Assembly (NCBI GenBank): GCA_036011305.1
Contig: DASCNA010000098.1
Span: forward strand, 1 to 56,874
Origin: DASCNA01 sp036011305
GTDB taxonomy: Bacteria > Verrucomicrobiota > Lentisphaeria > Victivallales > GWF2-38-69
DNA: 56,874 nucleotides
Direction: 5' to 3'
Shown one piece after another: positions 1 through 6,886 of the stretch. The notes beneath the pieces are model-generated. The model saw nothing but the letters and a program-made list of their open reading frames with translations. It was not told the origin of the DNA and ran no database searches. Both the position numbers and the translations under genes were made by a program. The stretch's first letter is position 1. Each line of letters begins with the position of its first letter.

Positions 1-35
1 CTGAACACATGAATTAACATAAAACTTATAATGCA

Positions 36-312
36 TTACTGATCAGATAGTTCTATTTCGCGACAGCGACTAAATATTTCTTTACCAAAAGCTTCAAGCA
101 TAATTATTGGCGAAATCAGTGTTGGTGTTTAAGTTGAAAGGATAGGAACTGTTTAATTTATAGTATTTAAACAAATAGAATTGAAAGCTTGCGTTAGAGT
201 TCATGGCAAATTCATGTGAAAAAAGCACGACATTCGTCGTGAACTCTTCCATAATGAAATGATGTGGAAAACTATTACAGTAGTTATTGTACTTATCAAT
301 AACATAAAACAA
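36..312 (-). other. Possible disrupted small gene, unrecognised
   Basis: A 72-codon minus-strand frame (312 down to 94) stops just where a second minus-strand frame becomes protein-like. That second frame reads ...SPIIMLEAFGKEIFSRCREI... and stops at 36-38. One frame change near 105-130 would join them into a protein of about 90 residues. I recognise neither half, see no convincing ribosome binding site, and the first half is low in complexity. A short inverted repeat (CACGAC-ATTC-GTCGTG, 226-241) lies inside. It may be a frameshifted gene remnant or just non-coding sequence. Confidence 0.2.
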
Positions 313-369
313 ATAATCAACATGATGTTTTTTATTCTGTTATAGTGAGATTAAGGAAATGATTTTTTA

Positions 370-1170
370 ATGAAAAATAAGGTGTTAATTATTGGTTTAG
401 ACGGGTGCAGGTCCGATGCACTGCTTATAGCTCACACTCCTAATATTGATAAACTGTGGATGAATGGAGCATTCAGCTTTTACGCTAAAACGGACCCGAT
501 AACTGTGAGCGGACCAGCATGGACAACTATGTTGACAGGAGTATTCAGTAATAAGCATGGTATTTTAGATAATGAATATGATGCTAAACTGAAATATCCA
601 CATTTTTTTAATATTGCTAAGGATAAGTATCCACATTTAAAAATAGCTTCTATACCTCAATGGGGGCCTATCAATAATATTTTAAAATATGACTGTAATG
701 ATTTTATTTCATCACCTGAATCAAGTGAAGAAGTGATAGAATTAGTAGTTAAAATTTTGCAGGAAAAAGATCCTGATGCTGTTTTTGTACAATTTGATGA
801 TGTTGATGCTGTAGGTCATTCAGATGGATACGGACCTCATATTGCCAGATACCTTAAATCTATAAAGCGCATGGATGAGTTTGTTGGAAAAATTATATTT
901 GCTGTAGATAATCGCAGAGCTGTCAATGATGAAAACTGGCTCATAATAGTAACTTCTGATCATGGCGGTTTTGCTAAAAGGCATGGTGAAAATTCTATTC
1001 AAGAAGAAATGGTATTTTTTATCTCATATGGAAAATCTGTAGTTAGGGGGGATATTGAAGAACAGCCTAGTATCGCAGATGTCGCTGTAACTGCTTTGAG
1101 ACATTTAGGTGTTGAGATAGATCCACTTTTGAACTTTGACGGAAAAGTTGTCAGCCTGAAGACTAATTAA
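370..1170 (+). CDS. Alkaline-phosphatase-superfamily phosphodiesterase/nucleotide pyrophosphatase-like protein
   Basis: A 266-aa metal-dependent hydrolase of the AlkP superfamily (type I phosphodiesterase group). The N-terminus has the strand and metal-binding Asp IIGLDGCRSDA. The nucleophile segment SGPAWTTMLTG (about residues 48-58) carries the catalytic Thr. Later metal ligands are QFDDVDAVGHS (about 145-155) and VTSDHGGF (about 196-203). No signal peptide is visible, so it is probably cytoplasmic. At 266 residues it is a compact, single-domain member. AAGGAAA lies about 12 bases before the ATG. The next gene is convergent. The substrate cannot be told: phosphodiester, phosphonate or sulfate esters are all possible in the family. 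Confidence 0.8.
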   Translation: MKNKVLIIGLDGCRSDALLIAHTPNIDKLWMNGAFSFYAKTDPITVSGPAWTTMLTGVFSNKHGILDNEYDAKLKYPHFFNIAKDKYPHLKIASIPQWGPINNILKYDCNDFISSPESSEEVIELVVKILQEKDPDAVFVQFDDVDAVGHSDGYGPHIARYLKSIKRMDEFVGKIIFAVDNRRAVNDENWLIIVTSDHGGFAKRHGENSIQEEMVFFISYGKSVVRGDIEEQPSIADVAVTALRHLGVEIDPLLNFDGKVVSLKTN

Positions 1171-1212
1171 TCCCATCCTTGAAAATTCTGAAATATAAAT
1201 CTCCATTAGATT

Positions 1213-1839
1213 TTAATTTGAGTGGAATTTGCTGTGTGAGATACTTGTGGTAATTTTATTCCATATTAACATGTTTATTTTCTTAAATATTAGAAAGAGA
1301 ATATAAATTATTATGAATATAGCAATAATTATAATTATCGGCATGAAATGTGAAAAATCATATTTCAACCTAGACAGAAAATCATTAAATTCTGTAACTA
1401 TTACCCAACTGTTGAGCCTTTGAAATCTACCTAGAAATATGCCTAGTGCACAGAGCAGATTTATTAGTATTTCCAATTTTAAAACCCACTTTTGAGCAGA
1501 ATTTTTTTTTAAATAGTGTGTAAATAAAGTGAGAGATATTACATAAGCTTCAAAGCATATCAGCATATATAGAGTGTATGCTGGTAACAATATAAAATAT
1601 AAGAAAATCAGATTGTGGTAATCATCTATAGCACCAAGTATGTGTATGTAGTCACTTAATGCGTAAGGTGCATTAGGCAGAAATGCTATAAAAATGATAA
1701 AACCTGTCCACCATATAATATTACGATTTTTATATTTAGGAATAAAAATAATAAAACTAATAAATAGAGGTATGAAAGCCAGAGATAGATCCAGCATGAT
1801 GCGAAAATGAGGCTGAGGTGTCAAGGCTGTTATGTCCAT
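1213..1839 (-). CDS. DUF1361 family membrane protein
   Basis: A 208-aa integral membrane protein. The hallmark is the loop FLPNAPYALSDYIH after the second hydrophobic segment, which is what defines DUF1361. About six hydrophobic segments can be seen, followed by a basic C-terminus (KKINMLIWNK...). The function of the family is unknown. It starts 21 bases after the stop of the dgkA-like gene on the same strand, so the two are probably co-transcribed; that suggests a membrane or envelope role but does not prove one. No clear Shine-Dalgarno sequence precedes the ATG. Confidence 0.75.
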   Translation of the reverse strand: MDITALTPQPHFRIMLDLSLAFIPLFISFIIFIPKYKNRNIIWWTGFIIFIAFLPNAPYALSDYIHILGAIDDYHNLIFLYFILLPAYTLYMLICFEAYVISLTLFTHYLKKNSAQKWVLKLEILINLLCALGIFLGRFQRLNSWVIVTEFNDFLSRLKYDFSHFMPIIIIIAIFIIIYILFLIFKKINMLIWNKITTSISHSKFHSN

Positions 1840-1860
1840 TAAGCAATTTTTTTTAAATTA

Positions 1861-2229
1861 TTAGTATAAATAATCTAGGATTCTGCTTCCGAATATTAAA
1901 ATACCTACGATACATGCGGCAATAGATACTACGAGAACAGAACCTGCTGAAATGTCTTTTACTTTTTTGATAAATTCATTGCTGTCTTTACATACAACAT
2001 TGCATAATTTTTCGATGGATGTATTTATCATCTCAACAGATATAACCAGGCAGATAGTCATAATAATGATACACCATTGTGTTATAGACAATTTGAGTAT
2101 AAAACTGAGTATTAACACGCATAGAGCGGCAAAATAGTGGAACTTTACATTTTTTTCACTTTTAAAGGCTTCGAATATCCCAGCGAATGCAAATTTAAAA
2201 CTTTTAAAAAATTTTATAATTTCAGACAT
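1861..2229 (-). CDS. dgkA: Diacylglycerol/undecaprenol kinase, DgkA family
   Basis: A 122-aa small integral membrane lipid kinase that phosphorylates diacylglycerol or undecaprenol with ATP. Length and layout fit DgkA: an amphipathic N-terminus (FKSFKFAFAGIFEAFKSEKN), three membrane helices, the catalytic/metal motif EMINTSIEKLCN near residue 70, and KDISAGSVLV before the last helix. The exact lipid substrate (DAG in proteobacteria, undecaprenol in Gram-positives) cannot be told from sequence alone. It lies 75 bases after the MerR regulator stop and 21 bases before the DUF1361 gene, all on the minus strand, so the group may form one transcript. Confidence 0.9.
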   Translation of the reverse strand: MSEIIKFFKSFKFAFAGIFEAFKSEKNVKFHYFAALCVLILSFILKLSITQWCIIIMTICLVISVEMINTSIEKLCNVVCKDSNEFIKKVKDISAGSVLVVSIAACIVGILIFGSRILDYLY

Positions 2230-2304
2230 AAAGCGATAAGACTATAAAATACATAAAAAATTATTATATAGTCAATTATAATAATTTATTATGAAAATCA
2301 AAGT

Positions 2305-2820
2305 TTAATTCAGACTTCTTATTTTTTTAATCTCTTCAGAATCGATACCAAGAGATTCTAAGAAATCCTGATGTGCTTCCGGCGAATTTTTCTCAAATTC
2401 GACATGCCATTTAATCATTTCATCATCTGATAAACCTGTAGCCTTAAGTATGTTAATCCAGTCATCTTTACTTATTGCTCTGGTTTTTTTTTTCAGATTA
2501 TCATTTTTCAGAATATTAAGTATTGTTTTTTGCTGTTCCCTGAGAATGTTTATTTTTTTATTCAATTGTTCCAACTGAGTTTCTAAAATAGAAGAGATAT
2601 GTGTTTCTCTATCATTAAGAATTGAAATTATCTGTTTCAGAGGTATTCCCATACTTCTATAGAGACAGATTTTACTTAAGTCTCTCAGATCACATTCATT
2701 ATATAAACGATAGTCATTTAAAGAATTATGTTCGGGTGCGATTAAGCCTATGCGTTCATAATAAAGAAGCGTACTTCTGGATAAGCCTGTTTTTTTTGCT
2801 ACTTGAGATACTGTGTACAT
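2305..2820 (-). CDS. MerR-family transcriptional regulator with C-terminal GLS-WH domain
   Basis: A 171-aa regulator. Residues 1-70 are a canonical MerR winged helix (MYTVSQVAKKTGLSRSTLLYYERIGL, then NDYRLY). Residues 70-115 form the dimerisation coiled coil (ILETQLEQLNKKINILREQ). The C-terminal domain of about 50 residues contains WINILKATGLSDDEMIKWH and PEAHQDFLESLGI. It has no Cys cluster, so it is not a classical metal sensor; the domain probably binds an unknown effector. The same C-terminal domain is encoded alone by the gene just upstream (2880-3056). A terminator hairpin sits directly before this start, so expression probably needs read-through. The Shine-Dalgarno sequence is weak (GGA, 8-10 bases upstream). 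Confidence 0.9.
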   Translation of the reverse strand: MYTVSQVAKKTGLSRSTLLYYERIGLIAPEHNSLNDYRLYNECDLRDLSKICLYRSMGIPLKQIISILNDRETHISSILETQLEQLNKKINILREQQKTILNILKNDNLKKKTRAISKDDWINILKATGLSDDEMIKWHVEFEKNSPEAHQDFLESLGIDSEEIKKIRSLN

Positions 2821-2838
2821 TTAAAAATTCCATATATT

Positions 2839-2865
2839 AAAAAAAACAGTCTAAAATCTAGACTG
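2839..2865 (-). terminator. Rho-independent terminator between the 58-aa gene and merR
   Basis: On the minus strand CAGTCTA-GATTT-TAGACTG is a perfect 7-bp stem followed by eight T residues (stem 2847-2865, T-run 2839-2846). It ends only about 19 bases before the merR ATG, leaving no room for a separate conventional promoter. It therefore acts between the two genes, as an intercistronic attenuator or a partial terminator. Confidence 0.8.
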
Positions 2866-2879
2866 CTTTGAATTTTATA

Positions 2880-3056
2880 TTATAATTTACGGATTTTTTT
2901 TATTTCATTTTCATCAATATTAAGCCATTCAAGAAACTTTTGATGAGTTTCTGGATGTTTAGACTCAAATATTTGATGCCATCTTATCATTTGATCCTCA
3001 CTTAGACCGATCTCCTTAAATAAGGCTACCCATTCATGTTTTGAAAAATTATTCAT
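2880..3056 (-). CDS. Small stand-alone copy of the MerR C-terminal domain (58 aa)
   Basis: A 58-codon gene with a good Shine-Dalgarno (GAGAGG about 8 bases before ATG). The protein includes HEWVALFKEIGLSEDQMIRW, then HPETHQKFLEWLNI and ends EIKKIRKL. It aligns along its whole length with the last about 50 residues of the neighbouring MerR protein (WINILKATGLSDDEMIKWH, PEAHQDFLESLGI, EIKKIRSLN). It has no DNA-binding part. It may bind the same ligand, pair with the regulator, or be the protein whose level the regulator controls. It lies first in the minus-strand group behind a MerR-type promoter. The homology is seen directly; the role is inference. Confidence 0.8.
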   Translation of the reverse strand: MNNFSKHEWVALFKEIGLSEDQMIRWHQIFESKHPETHQKFLEWLNIDENEIKKIRKL

Positions 3057-3364
3057 CTTCAGACCTCTCTAGATTGTAATGATAAATTCTAATTACTTTC
3101 AACATTAATGCACTACTTCCATGGTATGAATTAAAAATAAACTATAAACCTATAGACAGGTCAAGCTTAATTTGAGATTTTTTACAGATATTCAGAAAAT
3201 TTTATGATTACTGAATAAATATTAATTATTCATACGGTAACTGCAGTAGTTGAATATTGAGAATAATCAGTAAAGCTGTTTTATATCAAATTGTTTTTAC
3301 CCTTTGTTCATACAGGTTTACATGCTAGATTATTGAAACGTTAATATTTAAATAGTTTAAAAAT
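3057..3364. other. Intergenic region between divergent merR group and srkA
   Basis: About 300 A/T-rich bases between divergently transcribed genes. The MerR-type promoter at 3134-3164 is the only clear element. I see no convincing promoter for srkA and no further coding frame. Confidence 0.6.
3134..3164 (-). promoter_or_regulatory. MerR-type promoter with 19-bp spacer and operator palindrome
   Basis: On the minus strand TTGACC (3159-3164) and TATTTT (3134-3139) are separated by exactly 19 bases, the long spacer typical of promoters that MerR proteins untwist. Almost centred in the spacer is CTATA-GGTT-TATAG (3142-3155). It lies about 80 bases upstream of the 58-aa gene and would drive that gene, merR and perhaps dgkA. 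Autoregulation by the MerR protein is the natural reading. Confidence 0.5.
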
Positions 3365-4345
3365 ATGGATAATTCTGATATAAGTAATAGCTTTAAAGAC
3401 TTCGGACCTGATATTTTTATTGAGGCGGTAGAAGATTTTCTTGATAAGGATATGACAAGTTTTTCTTATCCTTTAAACAGTTATATAAATAGAGTTTATG
3501 AACTTCAGGCTCTGGACGGAACAAGATTTGTCGCCAAATTTTATAGGCCGGGGAGATGGAGTAGACAGGCTTTGATTGATGAACATAATTTTGTTCTAGA
3601 ATGTGAAGACGCTGAAATTCCAGTTATTTCTCCAATTAAATCAACTTCAAGTGATACTTTAGGTGAAGTCAACGGAGTCTATTTTACCGTTTTTCCAAAA
3701 AGATTTGGAAGAAATTTTGAAATATGTACGGAAGATGACTGGAAGAGAATTGGAGGAATGTTGGGCAGGCTTCATAATGTAGGGACAGTTTCTGAAGCAA
3801 AAGAGAGAATTAAACATCATCCCCTGTCATCAACAAAACAGGAAATTGATTTTTTAAGAGAAGGCTGGTTTGTTACACCACGATATATGTCTGAATTTAA
3901 TAAACTATCCAATGATATCATAAATACTATTACAGATGCATTCGATAATGCAGAATTCATTAGGACTCATGGTGACTGCCATGCCGGAAATATTCTGCAC
4001 AGACCTGATGAAGGAATTATGTTTATAGATTTTGACGATATGATGACAGCTCCTCCTGTGCAGGATCTCTGGCTAATCTTACCTGATCGTTTTAATAGAT
4101 GCAAGAATGAACTTGATCTGCTTTTAAAAGGATACAGACAATTCAGGAAGTTTGATACTGCTTCATTAAAACTGATTGAACCACTTAGAATAATGAGGAT
4201 GATATATTTTCTGTCATGGTGCGCAAAGCAGGAAAAAGATTTTAAATTTAAACATAATTTTCCTCACTGGGGGAGTGAATCCTACTGGCGGGAAGAAATA
4301 AATGATCTTCACAAACAACTGGAAGTGATAAAAAGTGAAATTTAA
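3365..4345 (+). CDS. srkA: Stress response kinase A (YihE/RdoA family protein kinase)
   Basis: A 326-aa eukaryotic-like kinase of the APH/YihE fold; its length equals the E. coli protein. The N-lobe shows LNSYINRVYELQ and FVAKFYRPGRWS with the ATP-binding Lys. The catalytic loop is IRTHGDCHAGNIL (about residues 198-210) and the metal-binding segment is MFIDFDDMMTAPPVQDLW (about 217-234). In proteobacteria SrkA counters stress-induced death; the substrate is not settled. It begins a plus-strand run with the GHL6 hydrolase (43-base gap) and the MazG-like gene. No Shine-Dalgarno sequence is visible before the ATG. Confidence 0.9.
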   Translation: MDNSDISNSFKDFGPDIFIEAVEDFLDKDMTSFSYPLNSYINRVYELQALDGTRFVAKFYRPGRWSRQALIDEHNFVLECEDAEIPVISPIKSTSSDTLGEVNGVYFTVFPKRFGRNFEICTEDDWKRIGGMLGRLHNVGTVSEAKERIKHHPLSSTKQEIDFLREGWFVTPRYMSEFNKLSNDIINTITDAFDNAEFIRTHGDCHAGNILHRPDEGIMFIDFDDMMTAPPVQDLWLILPDRFNRCKNELDLLLKGYRQFRKFDTASLKLIEPLRIMRMIYFLSWCAKQEKDFKFKHNFPHWGSESYWREEINDLHKQLEVIKSEI

Positions 4346-4388
4346 TTTTTTAATATAGTTAAATGAATTATTTAGGGAGGATTCAATT

Positions 4389-6407
4389 ATGCATAAACTG
4401 CGTTATAGGCAGGTCCATTTAGATTTTCACACATCTCCGCTGATTTCAAATATAGGAAAACAGTTTGATAAAGCTCATTGGCAGAAAACGTTAAATGATG
4501 CACATGTAAACTCAATAACATGTTTTGCAACATGTCATCACGGTTGGAGCTATTTCGATACTGAGACTGGTAAAAAGCATCCTAATTTAACATTTGATCT
4601 TTTAAGAGCGCAGTTTGAAGCCTGTAAAGAAATTGATATTAATGTCCCGGTATATATAACTGCCGGTGTGAACAATATGGTGGCGTATGAGCATCCTGAA
4701 TGGCGTGAGGTAGGGCCTGACGGACAATATATTGGATGGACTAAACGTGCTTTGGATCCAGGGTTTCACGATTTATGTTTTAATTCCCCATATTTAGATT
4801 TTTTATGTGACCATATTCACGAAGTCTTAACTAAGTTTCCTGATTGTGATGGCATTTTTCTTGATATTATACATCAGGGGCAGTGTTGCTGCAGATGGTG
4901 TCTTGAGGATATGCTGAAAAATGGATTTGATCCAGAGAAAGAAGAGGACAGATTAAGGTTTGCGGAACAGTCAAAATTAAAATATTATGAGGCAACTACA
5001 AATACTGTAAAAGCATTTGATCCCAATATGCCTATTTTTCATAATACAGGACATATTCAGAGAGGTAAAAGAGATGTTTTAAAATATTTTTCACATCTTG
5101 AGCTTGAATCTCTTCCAACAGGAGGCTGGGGATATGATCATTTCCCCATGTCTGCTAAATACTGTAAGAATTTAGAGCATGATTATTTAGGAATGACAGG
5201 TAAATTTCATACGTCATGGGGCGAATTTGGCGGATTTAAACACCCTAATGCTCTTCGCTACGAATGTGCGGCAATGCTTGCATACGGAGCAAAATGCAGC
5301 ATAGGTGATCAGCTTCATCCTGAAAGCAGACTTGATGAAAGTACATATTCGTTGATTAGCAGTGCCTATAAGGAAGTAGAAGAAAAAGAACCCTGGTGTT
5401 CAAATACAGAGAATATTGCAGATGCAGCAATTCTGTCAAGCGTTTCATTGCATAACAAAATAACAATGGATGATCCTGCAGATGCCGGAGCAGCTAGAAT
5501 CCTGCTGGAGTCCGGTATTCTATTTGACATTATAGATGCGGAAATGAATTTTAAAAAATATAAGGTTCTTGTCCTTCCTGATGAAATTGAAATTACACCT
5601 TTACTGAAAGATAAACTGGATGATTATATGATTCAGGGAGGGAAACTATTTTTGTCTGGACGAAGCGGTTTAAATAAAGAGTGTTCAAAATTTTTGTTTG
5701 ATGTTGGAGCTGACGTAAATGGTATCTCTGAATATTCACATGATTTTATTCAACCTTCAAAAGCTGTCCAGCCTGATTATGTAAAAACCCCATTTGTGAT
5801 GTATACAAAAAGCTGCAGAATTAAAAATAGAGATTCGGTTTCTTTGGGAGATGTTTACGACCCGTATTTTAATAGAAGTTATAAACATTTTTGCTCTCAT
5901 CAGCATACTCCTTACAAACCTGAAAAATCAGGATATGTGTGCGGAGTTCATAAAAATAATATTGTTTATCTGGCGCACGAAGTTTTTAAATTATATAAAA
6001 CACATGCAGCGGTAATTTATAAGGATTATATTGTTAATTCTTTGAATTTGCTGTTAGAAGATTGTAAAACAGTTACTACAAATATGCCTTCAACAGCACG
6101 AATATCTCTTTTACAACAGGAAAAAGAAAATCGTTATATCCTGCACCTTCTATATGCTAATATTATTGCAAGGGGTGGCATGGACCTCAATGTTGGGTCA
6201 TTTTCTGAAAAAAACAAGAGAATTGAAATTATTGAAGAACTTTTGCCTCTTAATAATGTAAATATAAGAATAAATCTGGGTGAAAAAATTAAAAAAATAA
6301 CATTGGAACCTGAAGGAACAGAAATTCCTTTTAGCTATAAAGATGGAGAAATAGAATTAAAAATTGATAAATTTATTTGCCATCTCATGGTGGTTTTGCA
6401 TTATTAA
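4389..6407 (+). CDS. GHL6-type (hypothetical glycosyl hydrolase 6) family protein
   Basis: A 672-aa protein with the start typical of hypothetical glycosyl hydrolase 6 (RQVHLDFHTSPLI, then VNSITCFATCHHGWSYFDT). The N-terminal part to about residue 340 should be a TIM barrel, with CDGIFLDIIHQGQCCCRWC around residues 153-171; the Cys cluster may bind metal. Residues about 370-440 (YKVLVLPDEIEITPLLKDKL, then GGKLFLSG) resemble the GATase-like trimerisation domain of family 42 beta-galactosidases. No signal peptide is visible, so it probably acts on imported oligosaccharides. A strong Shine-Dalgarno (GGGAGGA) precedes the start. The sugar substrate is unknown. Confidence 0.75.
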   Translation: MHKLRYRQVHLDFHTSPLISNIGKQFDKAHWQKTLNDAHVNSITCFATCHHGWSYFDTETGKKHPNLTFDLLRAQFEACKEIDINVPVYITAGVNNMVAYEHPEWREVGPDGQYIGWTKRALDPGFHDLCFNSPYLDFLCDHIHEVLTKFPDCDGIFLDIIHQGQCCCRWCLEDMLKNGFDPEKEEDRLRFAEQSKLKYYEATTNTVKAFDPNMPIFHNTGHIQRGKRDVLKYFSHLELESLPTGGWGYDHFPMSAKYCKNLEHDYLGMTGKFHTSWGEFGGFKHPNALRYECAAMLAYGAKCSIGDQLHPESRLDESTYSLISSAYKEVEEKEPWCSNTENIADAAILSSVSLHNKITMDDPADAGAARILLESGILFDIIDAEMNFKKYKVLVLPDEIEITPLLKDKLDDYMIQGGKLFLSGRSGLNKECSKFLFDVGADVNGISEYSHDFIQPSKAVQPDYVKTPFVMYTKSCRIKNRDSVSLGDVYDPYFNRSYKHFCSHQHTPYKPEKSGYVCGVHKNNIVYLAHEVFKLYKTHAAVIYKDYIVNSLNLLLEDCKTVTTNMPSTARISLLQQEKENRYILHLLYANIIARGGMDLNVGSFSEKNKRIEIIEELLPLNNVNIRINLGEKIKKITLEPEGTEIPFSYKDGEIELKIDKFICHLMVVLHY

Positions 6408-6441
6408 GAACTAATACATCAGGAGAAGATATTTATCTGTT

Positions 6442-6786
6442 ATGGATATAGATATATTAAAAAAGAAAATTAAACAATTTTCAGATGACAGAAATTGGGA
6501 GCAGTTTCATTCACCTAAAAATTTATCAATGGCTCTGATCGTGGAAGCTGCTGAGCTGGTCGAACAATTTCAGTGGTTAACTGAAAATGAATCTCTCTGT
6601 TTGGACGAAGATAAACTTAGTAATGTTAGAGATGAAATTGCAGATATTTTAATTTATCTGATTAGGCTTTCTGATAGATTAAAAATTGATATTCTGGAGG
6701 CAGCTTCTGACAAACTTAAAAAGAATGCAATTAAATACCCAAAAAATAAGAGTTTTGGCAAATCTTCAAAATATAATGAATTATGA
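6442..6786 (+). CDS. MazG-like nucleotide pyrophosphohydrolase (dCTPP1/RS21-C6 type)
   Basis: A 114-aa all-alpha NTP pyrophosphohydrolase. The metal-binding pairs are visible as EAAELVEQFQW (about residues 35-45) and RDEIADILIYLIRL (about 64-77), in the order expected for the single-domain MazG/dCTP pyrophosphatase group. Such enzymes hydrolyse non-canonical or excess (d)NTPs to the monophosphate and pyrophosphate. The C-terminal KYPKNKSFGKS matches the end of the family. It lies 34 bases after the GHL6 gene. The Shine-Dalgarno AGGAGAAG is unusually far upstream (about 16 bases). Confidence 0.85.
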   Translation: MDIDILKKKIKQFSDDRNWEQFHSPKNLSMALIVEAAELVEQFQWLTENESLCLDEDKLSNVRDEIADILIYLIRLSDRLKIDILEAASDKLKKNAIKYPKNKSFGKSSKYNEL

Positions 6787-6886
6787 ACCATTCTTAAATA
6801 AATATATATTATAATTTATGCAATTTTGTTTAAAATTGGCTAAACTCAATATTATAGAAAAATAATATTGTTAATCTTTAGTCATA

